This document shows, piece after piece, positions 1 to 8,261 of a stretch of DNA of 64,000 nt. Numbering within the stretch: the stretch's first letter is position 1; every line of letters begins with the position of its first letter. Under the pieces are notes generated by a model, which was given only the letters and a program-made list of their open reading frames with translations, was not told where the DNA came from and searched no databases. Source of the stretch: JAJPHC01 sp035255945 (GTDB taxonomy: Bacteria; Acidobacteriota; Thermoanaerobaculia; Gp7-AA8); assembly GCA_035255945.1 (NCBI GenBank), contig DATEZA010000123.1, positions 1 to 64,000 on the forward strand. Direction: 5' to 3'. The translations under genes and the position numbers were made by a program.

Positions 1-747
1 CTTCAGAAAATCGACCGTCTCCCGCACGTCGTGCACGCGCACGATAGACGCGCCGCCGCGCTTCGCCGCCGCAACCGCCGCCAGCGATCCCGGCATCCGC
101 AGCGGACCGGCCGCGTGTCCGGTGATCTTCCCGATGAACGACTTGCGCGATGCACCGATCACCAGCGGCGCGATCGACGTCAGCTCGTGACATCGATTCA
201 GCAGCTCGAGATTCTGCTCCGCTGTTTTGGCGAAGCCGATGCCCGGATCGATGTAGATGCGCTCCGGTGCGAGTCCGTGAATCCGCTCCTGCAGCTCGCG
301 CGCGACATCCGCCACCAAATCGTCGTATTGCGTGAACTGATGCATCGTCGACGGCTCGCCGCGCATGTGCATCACGATCAGCGGCACGTCGGTGATCTTG
401 CGCATGTCGGGATCGAACGAAAGTCCCGACACATCGTTGACCATGTTCGCGCCGACGGCGATCGCCGCGCGTGCGACCTTCGCCTTGCGCGTATCGATCG
501 AGATCGTGATGTCGCTGCGCCGCCGGATGTCGTCGACCACCGGGATCACGCGCTCGATCTCTTCCTCGGCGGAGATCGCAGCCGCGCCGGGACGCGTCGA
601 CTCGCCGCCGACATCGATCATGTCCGCGCCGTCCTCGATCATCTGCAGCGCCGCGTGCAGTGCTTTGGTGTGATCGAAGTGGATACCGCCGTCGGAAAAG
701 GAATCGGGCGTCACGTTCAGGATGCCCATGACGGCGGGCCGCATCAT
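1..747 (-). CDS. folP: Dihydropteroate synthase (partial, C-terminus cut by window edge)
   Basis: This enzyme condenses 6-hydroxymethyl-dihydropterin pyrophosphate with p-aminobenzoate in cytoplasmic folate synthesis. Reading the minus strand from 747 gives MMRPAVMGILNVTPDSFSDG, the family's N-terminal signature. It continues with DVGGESTRPGA (pABA/phosphate loop) and GASRKSFIGKITG near the C-terminus, and RVHDVRET follows just before the edge. About 249 codons are visible; the family is usually 270-290 residues, so a short tail is missing. The start ATG (or the next in-frame ATG at 744) overlaps the murA stop as ATGA, so the two genes are probably co-transcribed and translationally coupled. 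Identification is firm. Confidence 0.93.
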   Translation of the reverse strand, partial: MMRPAVMGILNVTPDSFSDGGIHFDHTKALHAALQMIEDGADMIDVGGESTRPGAAAISAEEEIERVIPVVDDIRRRSDITISIDTRKAKVARAAIAVGANMVNDVSGLSFDPDMRKITDVPLIVMHMRGEPSTMHQFTQYDDLVADVARELQERIHGLAPERIYIDPGIGFAKTAEQNLELLNRCHELTSIAPLVIGASRKSFIGKITGHAAGPLRMPGSLAAVAAAKRGGASIVRVHDVRETVDFLK

Positions 748-2036
748 TCGTCCCGTTCCCGCCGGATGCGCGCGCCGAGCGGATTCAATCGCTCTTCGAT
801 CCGCTCGTAGCCGCGGTCGATCTGATGAATGTTGTGGATCACGCTCTCCCCTTTCGCGCAGAGCGCGGCGAGGAGCAGCGCCATGCCGGCGCGGATGTCG
901 GGACTGGAGATCTCCGCGCCCTGCAGCCGCGGACCGCCGACGATGATCGCCCGATGCGGATCGCAGAGGATGATCCGCGCGCCCATCGAGATGAGCTTGT
1001 CGGTGAAGAAGAGCCGCGACTCGAACATCTTCTCGAAGATCATCACCGTCCCCTCGGCCTGCGTCGCGATGACGACCATGATCGAGAGGAGATCGGCGGG
1101 GAAGAGCGGCCACGGACCGTCGTCGATCTTCGGCACGGCGGCGCCGATGTCGTAGCGGACGCGCAGCTCCTGATCGCGCGGCACGCGGATGTTCTCGCCC
1201 TCGACGCGAATGTCGAGTCCGAGCTTTTCCAGCATGTGCCGCACGGCGTACATGTGATGCGGCACGGCGTCCTCGATCAGCAGCTCGCTGCGCGTGACGG
1301 CCGCGAGTCCGATGTACGAGCCGACTTCGATGTGATCGCTGGGGATGGTGAACTCGCCGCCGTGCAGCGAATCGACGCCTTCGATGCGCAGCGTGTTCGA
1401 CGCCATGCCGTCGATCTTCGCGCCGAGGCCGATGAGGAACTTGCAGAGGTCCTGCACGTGCGGTTCGGCCGCCGCGTTGTAGATCAGCGTATCGCCCTCG
1501 GCGAGCACCGCGGCCGTGATCGCGTTCTCCGTCGCGGTGACCGAGGCTTCGTCGAGGAACATGTTCCTGCCACGCAGCGTCTGCGCGGACATGCGGTACT
1601 CGTACGCCGAGACTTCGATCTGCGCGCCGAGGGTTTCGAGTGCGAGGAGGTGCGTGTCGACGCGGCGGCGGCCGATCGCATCGCCGCCCGGCTTCGCGAT
1701 GAACGCACTTCCGACGCGCGCGAGCAGAGGTCCGGCAAGCAGGATCGACGCACGTATTTTTTTCGAGAGAGCCGCATCAGGCGTCGTTCCGCACTCGCCT
1801 TTCGCGTGAATGCGAACGACGTTGCGCTCGAGCCGATCGACCGACGCGCCGAGACCCTCGAGGATCTGCAGCATGACCCGAACGTCCTGGATGTCGGGCA
1901 GGTTGTGAAGCGTGACCGGCTCGTCGGTGAGCAGACAGGCTGCGAGGATGGGCAGCGCGGCGTTCTTGTTGCCGCCGGGTCGTATCGAGCCCTCGAGACG
2001 GCGGCCGCCTTCGACTACAAAGCGTTCCATTGGCAT
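744..2036 (-). CDS. murA: UDP-N-acetylglucosamine 1-carboxyvinyltransferase with Asp in place of catalytic Cys
   Basis: MurA transfers enolpyruvate from PEP to UDP-GlcNAc, the first committed step of peptidoglycan synthesis, in the cytoplasm. The 430-residue protein starts MPMERFVVEGG, has the substrate-loop GGNKNAALPILAA (residues 21-33) and the EPSP-synthase-like inside-out barrel length (usual 415-430). The active-site loop normally reads KPGGCAIGxRPVD; here it reads KPGGDAIGRRRVD, so the catalytic Cys is Asp119 (codon at 1680-1682). An Asp here is known from naturally fosfomycin-insensitive MurA of Mycobacterium, Chlamydia and Borrelia. The gene is upstream of folP with a 4-bp overlap and is divergent from the MBL gene at 2206. 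Confidence 0.95.
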   Translation of the reverse strand: MPMERFVVEGGRRLEGSIRPGGNKNAALPILAACLLTDEPVTLHNLPDIQDVRVMLQILEGLGASVDRLERNVVRIHAKGECGTTPDAALSKKIRASILLAGPLLARVGSAFIAKPGGDAIGRRRVDTHLLALETLGAQIEVSAYEYRMSAQTLRGRNMFLDEASVTATENAITAAVLAEGDTLIYNAAAEPHVQDLCKFLIGLGAKIDGMASNTLRIEGVDSLHGGEFTIPSDHIEVGSYIGLAAVTRSELLIEDAVPHHMYAVRHMLEKLGLDIRVEGENIRVPRDQELRVRYDIGAAVPKIDDGPWPLFPADLLSIMVVIATQAEGTVMIFEKMFESRLFFTDKLISMGARIILCDPHRAIIVGGPRLQGAEISSPDIRAGMALLLAALCAKGESVIHNIHQIDRGYERIEERLNPLGARIRRERDE

Positions 2037-2128
2037 CGCGGGCGGATTCTATGGCATCCGGCGTCTCCATCGCTGCGCGGACGAGGCGTTCCATCGTCTC
2101 GTTTGCGCTCGCGCAATAGCCTTGCAGT

Positions 2129-2182
2129 GGTGTAGGACAAGCTCTCAGCTTGTCCCGACAAGCTGAGAGCTTGTCCTACACC
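2129..2182. repeat. Family A palindromic element, 54 bp, perfect 26-bp arms
   Basis: Two exact 26-nt arms (2129-2154 and 2157-2182) are separated by only CC. The arm core is AGGACAAGCTCTCAGCTTGTC. It lies in the 169-bp gap between the divergent murA and MBL genes, so it is not acting as a simple terminator there. The same element recurs at 30309, 36027 and three times at 48251-48700. Confidence 0.9.
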
Positions 2183-2205
2183 CGCCCGTCCGGTACATTC
2201 GTTCC

Positions 2206-3027
2206 ATGCTCGTCGCCCCGCTCGGTTCCGGCAGCGCCGGAAACTGCTTCTACTTCGAGAGCGACGGCACCGCGATTCTGGTCGATGCCGGCCTCGGCAT
2301 CCGCGAAACGAAAAAGCGTCTCGCCGCACTCGAGCTCTCCATCGAGACCATCTCCGCGATCGTCATCACGCACGAGCATTCCGATCACATCCACGGCGCC
2401 CAACGGATCGCGCGCAAGTACGACATCCCGATCTACTGCACGCAGGGAACGATGATCGCCGGCGGCTTCGATTCGGATGAAACGCCGGTGATCCTCTTCG
2501 AAAACGACTCGACGTTTCAGATCGGCGATCTGAACATCCACGCGCGCCGCACGATCCACGACGCGGCCGATTCAGCGTGCTTCGTGATCGAGTCGCGCGA
2601 CGGCTCCCGCGCCGGCATCGCCAGTGACCTAGGCTACGTCAACGACGACGTGCGCAAGCACCTCACCGATTGCGACGGCCTGTTCTTCGAGTCGAATCAC
2701 GACCTCGACATGCTGCGCACCGGCACGTATCCGTGGGCGCTCAAGCGCCGGATCATGTCGCGCTACGGACATCTGTCGAATGACGACGCGATCAATGCAA
2801 TCGAGCGGATGCTCGGCCCCGCGACGCGCACGCTCTGCCTGATCCACCTCTCGCAGAAGAACAATCACGAGTCGATCGTGCGCGACATGGCCACGCGACT
2901 GCTCCGCCGCACCGGCGCGCCGATCGAGCTCGCGGTGGCGAAGCAGTACGAGCCGACCGGCGTGTTCCAGTTGTCGCGCACGCCCGCGCCGCCGCCTCCC
3001 GGTCAGTTGCCGTTGTTCGCGTTGTAG
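2206..3027 (+). CDS. MBL-fold metallo-hydrolase (YycJ/WalJ-like)
   Basis: A 273-residue cytoplasmic metallo-beta-lactamase-fold protein with no signal peptide. The N-terminus MLVAPLGSGSAGNCFYFES is the characteristic opening of the YycJ/WalJ subgroup. The dimetal motif HEHSDH is at residues 56-61, and later metal ligands appear as ASDLGY and the C-terminal HLS. Family members are thought to be nucleic-acid- or cell-wall-linked hydrolases; the exact substrate cannot be read here. The C-terminus ends in a Pro-rich tail (TPAPPPPGQLPLFAL), and the last 49 nt of the gene are duplicated 194 bp downstream (3175-3223). Confidence 0.85.
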   Translation: MLVAPLGSGSAGNCFYFESDGTAILVDAGLGIRETKKRLAALELSIETISAIVITHEHSDHIHGAQRIARKYDIPIYCTQGTMIAGGFDSDETPVILFENDSTFQIGDLNIHARRTIHDAADSACFVIESRDGSRAGIASDLGYVNDDVRKHLTDCDGLFFESNHDLDMLRTGTYPWALKRRIMSRYGHLSNDDAINAIERMLGPATRTLCLIHLSQKNNHESIVRDMATRLLRRTGAPIELAVAKQYEPTGVFQLSRTPAPPPPGQLPLFAL

Positions 3028-3223
3028 CCAGGTGTATGTGTCCCTTCCTACGGTGTGGCGCCGCCGACTCGGCGGCGAATGACACGACGGATGACGCCGG
3101 CGGGTCGCCGGCGCCACACCAACGGCAGACAACCCTGCGTCCACCGACGATCAGACGATAGATGAACAGTAGAACGCCCGCTCCGCCGCCTCCCGGTCAG
3201 TTGCCGTTGTTCGCGTTGTAGCC
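2981..3223. repeat. Duplicated 3' end of the MBL gene (two 49-bp copies)
   Basis: Positions 2981-3029 (end of the MBL gene including its TAG) and 3175-3223 are identical over 49 nt except for one base. Between them lies a family B palindrome (3052-3120) and about 55 bp with no recognisable gene. The second copy overlaps, antisense, the last codons of the minus-strand gene ending at 3197, so that gene's terminal GYNANNGN residues are encoded by the complement of the duplicated MBL tail. Confidence 0.85.
3052..3120. repeat. Family B palindromic element (GTGTGGCGCCG...CGGCGCCACAC)
   Basis: An inverted repeat with outer arms GGTGTGGCGCCG and its complement, and an inner CGCCGA-rich hairpin. The same terminal words recur at 29239-29327 and 43473-43526, both inside coding regions. 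Here it lies between two convergent genes. Confidence 0.8.
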
Positions 3224-4336
3224 GGCGTACGTGAGCCACATGTAGCGCGATGTCGCCTTCTCGGGCAGTTTGCGAAAGTAAACGCGCCATCCGGTTCCGC
3301 GCGGCTGGAGTGAGAGAAATCGCGGCTCGATCGTCGTCTCGATCTGCTGCGCCTTTCCCCCGCCGCGGATCCAGACCGTGCCATCCGGGGTTTTCCACGC
3401 CACCGCCGGCTCGCCGGTATCGTTGATCGCCATTCGCACGTTTCCGTGTCGCGTGTCGGCGGCAATCGTCGTGACCTCTCCACCAAGCGGACGCAGCACG
3501 ATGTTTTCATCCGGCTTCAACGCCTCGACGAAGACCTGTTCGTTGCGGCCGATCGCGACGTGCGGATCGTCTACCTCGAGATCATCGAAGACGATCTGCG
3601 GTTCACCGACGCGCTGTCCGTCCCGATCGAATTGCGCGAAGTAGACCGTCGGATGATGCCGGTGCTCCTCTGACCACGTCAGGCAAATACCCCGCAGCGT
3701 AGCCGCGACGGAGATCGAGCCGGGCGTGGCGAGCTCGAAGACTTTCTGCAGCTTCAGGATCGGTCCTTCCGCTTTCCCGTCATTCGAAATGCGGCGCGCA
3801 CAGATCGAGAACGCGCGCTTCTCTTCCTGCCAGACGGCGTAAATCTCGCCCGACGGCAATCGCACCAGCGACTCCCAGAAACCGAGCTCGATTGCATTCG
3901 ACACCAGTGCCGGCTCGCTGACTTTTCCGCGTCTCCAGTGCTGCACGAGTAGCTGATTCCCTTGCTTTTCCTGACGCGCGGCGATGAGCAGCAGCGCTTC
4001 GTCGTCATTGATCCAGAGGGCGCTTCCCGATCGCGAGAACGAGCGCTCCGGATCGCCCGGCTGCGGCTCGAACACGCGCGTGGCGCCGATCTCCGTGAAG
4101 TCGTCCGCCGCGAACTGCTGCGCGAAACAGGTCGTGACCGGACCTTCGAAGCTCTCGCACCAGAACGCGAGGCGGCGTCCCTGCGGACTCACCGCGAACG
4201 ACTCGATGAGCGCATCGGCGGTAACGACGTTTTTCTCCGATGTGGTCGGCGTAAGGATCACGCGATCGCGGATCAGATACGGAATCTGTGTCGCCGCAAT
4301 CAGCAGCAATGCAAGCATGCAACTTCGACGCGGCAA
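3197..4336 (-). CDS. Secreted beta-propeller-like protein of unknown function
   Basis: A 379-residue protein with an N-terminal hydrophobic segment (MPRRSCMLALLLIAATQIPYL) that is a signal peptide or anchor. The body has repeated short strands with a Trp near regularly spaced turns: LAFWCES, ALWINDD, YAVWQEE, CLTWSEE and VAWKTPD. This pattern fits a sialidase/BNR-type propeller, though no catalytic Asp-box is clear, so a binding or structural role is as likely as an enzyme. It follows the PIG-L gene (stop 4343) by 6 bp on the same strand, implying one transcript. Its last eight residues lie on the antisense of a duplicated fragment of the MBL gene. Confidence 0.65.
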   Translation of the reverse strand: MPRRSCMLALLLIAATQIPYLIRDRVILTPTTSEKNVVTADALIESFAVSPQGRRLAFWCESFEGPVTTCFAQQFAADDFTEIGATRVFEPQPGDPERSFSRSGSALWINDDEALLLIAARQEKQGNQLLVQHWRRGKVSEPALVSNAIELGFWESLVRLPSGEIYAVWQEEKRAFSICARRISNDGKAEGPILKLQKVFELATPGSISVAATLRGICLTWSEEHRHHPTVYFAQFDRDGQRVGEPQIVFDDLEVDDPHVAIGRNEQVFVEALKPDENIVLRPLGGEVTTIAADTRHGNVRMAINDTGEPAVAWKTPDGTVWIRGGGKAQQIETTIEPRFLSLQPRGTGWRVYFRKLPEKATSRYMWLTYAGYNANNGN

Positions 4337-4342
4337 CGCGTA

Positions 4343-5119
4343 TCAACGTTCGCACGGCTCGACCGGCTCTTTGAGGATCGCCCCGGCCGGCGCGAGGTAG
4401 ACCGCGCGATCGGACACGTTCTGCACCGCCGCGATGAACGCCGCATCGAATTGACTGGCGTGCCTCTGCATGTCCTCGACGACAGCGTCCCACGATCCAT
4501 CGAAGCGGAATGCTGCATTGGTCGCGGGACGGAATTGCAGCGAAGGCATCGTGTCGACACGCGTTTCGAGCAGCCACACCGCGGGCGCAAACGGGAGCGA
4601 TTTCACGGAATCGAGAACGGCCGCGCCGGCCGCGCGATGATCGGGATGACACGTCGTCCCATGCCGCGGATCGAACGTAAGGATCAGATCCGGATGCACC
4701 GCCTCGATGTATTTCGCCAGTGTCGCCGCGAGATCCGCGGGCCACGCCGGAGGTGCTGCGCCGCCGCCGTCAGGTAGCGTGAGCAGAATCAGGTTCGCGT
4801 GAAACAGTTGCGATGCCGATCCTGCCTCCGCACTGCGCACCGCTGCGATGTCGGGCGCACAGCCGCTGGCGATCCGGCAGATGCCGGCTTCGCCGCGCGT
4901 GAGGATCAGCAGCGTGCAGCGCGCACCTTCATCGACGCACCATCGCATCAGCAGCGGCGCAACGATCGATTCGTCGTCCGGATGCGCGGCGATCCAGAGT
5001 ACCGAGCGCGGTGTCATCGGATGTTGCACCGCACGAGCGCGCGCGCTCATCGGCACGACGACGAAGATCGACAGAAACACGACGAAACGCGCCACGTTGC
5101 TGATACGTTTAATACACAT
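4343..5119 (-). CDS. Secreted PIG-L family N-acetylglucosaminyl deacetylase
   Basis: A LmbE/PIG-L fold zinc deacetylase of 258 residues. The start MCIKRISNVARFVVFLSIF is chosen because it opens a clean signal peptide ending SARARA; longer upstream frames lack that logic. The zinc motif AHPDDE is at residues 45-50, and the distal histidine motif appears as CHPDHRAAG. Relatives remove N-acetyl from GlcNAc-containing glycans or thiols; secretion suggests a periplasmic or extracellular glycan substrate. The ATG overlaps, head to head, the ATG of the barrel gene (CATG at 5117-5120). It is probably co-transcribed with the propeller-like gene downstream. Confidence 0.85.
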   Translation of the reverse strand: MCIKRISNVARFVVFLSIFVVVPMSARARAVQHPMTPRSVLWIAAHPDDESIVAPLLMRWCVDEGARCTLLILTRGEAGICRIASGCAPDIAAVRSAEAGSASQLFHANLILLTLPDGGGAAPPAWPADLAATLAKYIEAVHPDLILTFDPRHGTTCHPDHRAAGAAVLDSVKSLPFAPAVWLLETRVDTMPSLQFRPATNAAFRFDGSWDAVVEDMQRHASQFDAAFIAAVQNVSDRAVYLAPAGAILKEPVEPCER

Positions 5120-6914
5120 GCTCCGTTGGCTGCTCGCAATTTTCCTGCTCGCATCGCTCGCCGCGCGCGCGGACGAAGCGAGCGCCGTGATCACCGGCGT
5201 CATCACGTCGAACGGCAGACCCGCCGCGCGCGTGCCGGTGAAGTCGGACGAGGGCTTCGTCACGACGACGAACGATCGCGGCGAGTACCGGCTGATCGTG
5301 ACGCCGGGACACCGCTGGGTGTCGTCGGGAACGGATCACGCCGATGTCTACGTCGCCGCGGGCGACACGACTCGCGCCGACCTTCATGCCGATGTCATTC
5401 GCGAGATGTTCTTTTTCGAGCCTCGCGACGATCGCGAGCACGCGATGGCCGAGGTGTCGTTGCAGCAGCAGGATCTGCTGCGGCTGCCGATCGGGCGCAC
5501 GCTCGATGACGTCACGCGCATCGCGCCGGGCGCGCGCGGCACAAACTTCGGTCGCTCGATCCTCGGCAGCGCAACCGGCGGCAATTCCGCATTCATCGAC
5601 GGCGTCGAAACACCGGGACTGCCGAACGTGCAGTTGCCGCTCGAGTTCTACGATACCGTCAATATCTTGACCATCGGCCAGCGGCTCGAATTCGGCCACG
5701 CCACCGGCGGCCTCCTGCTCGCGACGACGCCCGCGCGCAGCCGCGCGCGCACGACCGCGTTCCTCTATTACCAGCCGCGCCAGTCGTCGACGAGCGGCGT
5801 CTTCACGACCGCCACGCGCCACTGGGACGCCGGCTTCACGACGAGTGTCCCGTTCACCGATCGCCTCTGGCTCTTCGCCGGCTACGACCACTTCGCCGGC
5901 GACGAGGAGCATTCCGGCCTCGGCGTTTTCCGCGATCGCTCGACCGTCGACGCGATGCTCGCGAAGCTCGAATTCACCGCCACGCCGTCGATGAAACTGA
6001 TCGCGGAAGGCTTCGGCGATCCGGGCAGGACGGGCTTTGATGAAGGCTCCTTCCACACCGGAAGCGAATCGGGATTGCTGCGCGCGATCGCGAACAATTC
6101 AACCTGGCTGGCAGAAGGTGGCGCGTCGCATTCGTCGCTGCGTGGGAGCGACTTTCGCTTTTCCCACACCACCTGGGTCAACGCGAATGTGGAGCGCATG
6201 TTCGCGCATCACGTGCTGCGCGGCGGCGTCGAGTACGCGCGCGAGCCGGTGTACGACTTCACGTTCATCGGCAGTTCCGAAGATTCGAGGTACAGCGCTG
6301 CGTATCTCGGCGACTCGTGGTATGCGAAGGAGAACCTCGTCGTCGAAGGAGGCATCCGCCACCAGGATCTGCAGGGCATCGGCGACACGTGGTTGCCGCG
6401 CGCCTCGGTGATCTGGCGCCAATCGCGCGACCTGAAGCTCTTCGCGACATACGGCCGTTATGGCGACGATCTCGCGCTCGCCGCTCCATTCTCTTCGCCG
6501 GTGACGATGCGCGAAGCATCCGCCGGCGCGGAGCTCACGATGTTTTTTCCCCTGAGCGTGCGGCTCGTGCATCGCGAGATCGAAGGACGCTCGCTGAACG
6601 GCGCGCTCGTCGAGGTGGCCGGCGACATCGCCGCGCTGCGCATCCACCTCGCCGACCTGATCGTGTCGCATGACGACGGATACGCGAACGTGTTCAGCGA
6701 CTTTCCGGAGCGCCGCCACCAGGCGAGCCTGACGGCCAGTCTGCCGATCGGCATCGCCGAGGCCGGCGTGATCGTCACCCGTCCCGATCAGTTCGTCGCC
6801 GACCTGCACCTCGGGCTGCGATTGAATAAGGTAACGCTCGTCGCGGATGTCATGAACGTCACCGGGCGCGATGGGGACCGCATCGCCCGCTTCGGAATTC
6901 GCGCCGCGCTGTAG
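5118..6914 (+). CDS. TonB-dependent-receptor-like outer-membrane protein
   Basis: A 598-residue protein with signal peptide MLRWLLAIFLLASLAARA. A carboxypeptidase-regulatory-like beta domain follows (about residues 25-95, with VITGVITSNGRPAARVPVK). Next is a plug-like stretch with the LDDVTRIAPGARGTNFGRS and GGNSAFIDGVETPGLPN segments typical of SusC/TonB plugs. The rest is alternating aromatic beta-strands, and the end (FGIRAAL) lacks the usual terminal Phe. It is short for the family (often 800-1100), so the barrel may be minimal. No TonB box is obvious. The cognate ligand is unknown. The start overlaps the divergent PIG-L start. Confidence 0.72.
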   Translation: MLRWLLAIFLLASLAARADEASAVITGVITSNGRPAARVPVKSDEGFVTTTNDRGEYRLIVTPGHRWVSSGTDHADVYVAAGDTTRADLHADVIREMFFFEPRDDREHAMAEVSLQQQDLLRLPIGRTLDDVTRIAPGARGTNFGRSILGSATGGNSAFIDGVETPGLPNVQLPLEFYDTVNILTIGQRLEFGHATGGLLLATTPARSRARTTAFLYYQPRQSSTSGVFTTATRHWDAGFTTSVPFTDRLWLFAGYDHFAGDEEHSGLGVFRDRSTVDAMLAKLEFTATPSMKLIAEGFGDPGRTGFDEGSFHTGSESGLLRAIANNSTWLAEGGASHSSLRGSDFRFSHTTWVNANVERMFAHHVLRGGVEYAREPVYDFTFIGSSEDSRYSAAYLGDSWYAKENLVVEGGIRHQDLQGIGDTWLPRASVIWRQSRDLKLFATYGRYGDDLALAAPFSSPVTMREASAGAELTMFFPLSVRLVHREIEGRSLNGALVEVAGDIAALRIHLADLIVSHDDGYANVFSDFPERRHQASLTASLPIGIAEAGVIVTRPDQFVADLHLGLRLNKVTLVADVMNVTGRDGDRIARFGIRAAL

Positions 6915-6928
6915 GACAATTCGCCGCC

Positions 6929-7177
6929 ATGAAAGCAACGGTCATCGTCGAGCTCAAGCCGTCGGTCCTCGATCCTCAGGGGAAAGCGATCCAGCATTCG
7001 CTGAGCTCGCTCGGTTTTGCAGGGGTGGAAGATGTCCGGGTTGGCAAGTTGTTTCGAATTACGCTTGCGGACAGTGGGCAGAATCGAGACCACGTCGAAT
7101 CGCAGCTTCGACAAATGTGTGAAAAGCTCCTCGCGAATACCGTCATCGAACATTTCTCCTACACACTCGAGGAGTAA
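6929..7177 (+). CDS. purS: Phosphoribosylformylglycinamidine synthase subunit PurS
   Basis: An 82-residue small subunit that bridges PurL and PurQ in the fourth step of purine synthesis (FGAR to FGAM). The sequence opens MKATVIVELKPSVLDPQGKA and contains SLGFAGVEDVRVGKLF, both family hallmarks; size and acidic end are normal. The purQ gene lies one gene downstream, with a secreted-protein gene inserted between. No purL is visible in the window. Confidence 0.93.
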   Translation: MKATVIVELKPSVLDPQGKAIQHSLSSLGFAGVEDVRVGKLFRITLADSGQNRDHVESQLRQMCEKLLANTVIEHFSYTLEE

Positions 7178-8261
7178 GTTCACCGCCGGTTTGCTGATTC
7201 TGCTCACTTGCTCCGCGGCTGCGCTCTCGCAGCCGCAAGCCCTCACCCCGGCACCAACTCACGATCAAAAAGTCATCCGCCGCTGGACGCTCGAAGGCGA
7301 TCCGCACGGCATCGCTGTCGGCCGCGACGGCACGATCTACGTCGGACTGGCGCAACCGCAGGCGGTCATCGCGGTCGATCCGAAAACCGGCGCGATCAAG
7401 AACCGCCTCGTGCTCGACTCGCCCGACATCGCGTCGACGAAAGAGCTCGTCACGCTGCGCACCAGCGCCGACGGCTCGCTCCTCTACATCGCGAACGGCA
7501 GCGACGAAAGCGCCTCGATCCTCGGCCTCCCCGATTTCAAAGTCATCCGCGAGATCACCATCGAAGGCGAACCGATCCGCGACGCGCTTCCCGATCCGAG
7601 CGGCCGCTTCCTCTTCCTCCTCGGCCGCCACGTGCATGTCTACGACGCGCGCGGCGAAAAGGAGCTGAGGACGATTCCGTTCGCCGATCCGATGGCCATC
7701 GCTGTCACATCCGACGGCTCGACGCTCGCGGTCATCGGTCCCGAAAACTACGGCGGCACGAAAGCGACGGCCGTCGCGCTGTACGACACGCCGACGTTCA
7801 ACGAGATCACGCGCGATCCGATGCAGACCGACAAGCAGATCGAGTCGGCGATGTTCGGCGCAAACGATCAGGCGCTGCTCGCGTTCAGCCGCGACGCGCT
7901 GTTCGAGAAGCCGCTGGTGACGGGCGCGGCGAAGCAGATGAGCTCGAACGGCGACGGGAAGATGCGCATCTCGATCGATTTCGGCGACCTGGTGAGCAGC
8001 GAGAAGATCTGCCTGCCGGAAGGAAGCGGCCCGCAGATCGGGACGATGGCGTCGGCCGATTTGTTGCTGTACGCGGAGCGGCGCTGCAGCGCGAGCGGCA
8101 GCACGTTCAGCGCATCGAAGCGCAAGGTCACGCCCGCTTCGTTGTACGGCGTGAACGCGTATGCGGTGGCGTACGACCGCGACGCCAATGCGCTCGCGGT
8201 GACGGACCGCGCGGGCTACCTTACAATTTACAAAGTCCCGAAAGCAGCGAGCGCGAAATGA
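7119..8261 (+). CDS. Secreted beta-propeller (YVTN/NHL-like) protein, start uncertain
   Basis: The secure part runs from a hydrophobic signal sequence (AGLLILLTCSAAALSQ, about 7185-7232) to the stop at 8259-8261. Repeats such as PHGIAVGRDGTIYVGLAQP, LRTSADGSLLYIANG and DPMAIAVTSDGSTLAVIG are typical of YVTN/lactonase-type propeller blades. The start is unclear: no ATG precedes the signal core at a good distance. A GTG at 7119 inside purS or a TTG at 7191 are the options, and neither has a good ribosome binding site. The 3' end overlaps purQ as ATGA. Its role between two purine genes is not explained by sequence. Confidence 0.7.
   Translation: MKSSSRIPSSNISPTHSRSKFTAGLLILLTCSAAALSQPQALTPAPTHDQKVIRRWTLEGDPHGIAVGRDGTIYVGLAQPQAVIAVDPKTGAIKNRLVLDSPDIASTKELVTLRTSADGSLLYIANGSDESASILGLPDFKVIREITIEGEPIRDALPDPSGRFLFLLGRHVHVYDARGEKELRTIPFADPMAIAVTSDGSTLAVIGPENYGGTKATAVALYDTPTFNEITRDPMQTDKQIESAMFGANDQALLAFSRDALFEKPLVTGAAKQMSSNGDGKMRISIDFGDLVSSEKICLPEGSGPQIGTMASADLLLYAERRCSASGSTFSASKRKVTPASLYGVNAYAVAYDRDANALAVTDRAGYLTIYKVPKAASAK

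Noticed and set aside
31..810. A plus-strand frame at the start of the window
   Set aside because: It is antisense to folP, whose motifs are clear on the minus strand.
825..2135. A 436-codon plus-strand frame opposite murA
   Set aside because: Composition is typical of antisense reading of a GC-rich gene, with no domain; murA on the minus strand is complete.
2129..2182. Family A palindrome as an intrinsic terminator
   Set aside because: No T-run follows on either strand, and this copy lies between divergent gene starts.
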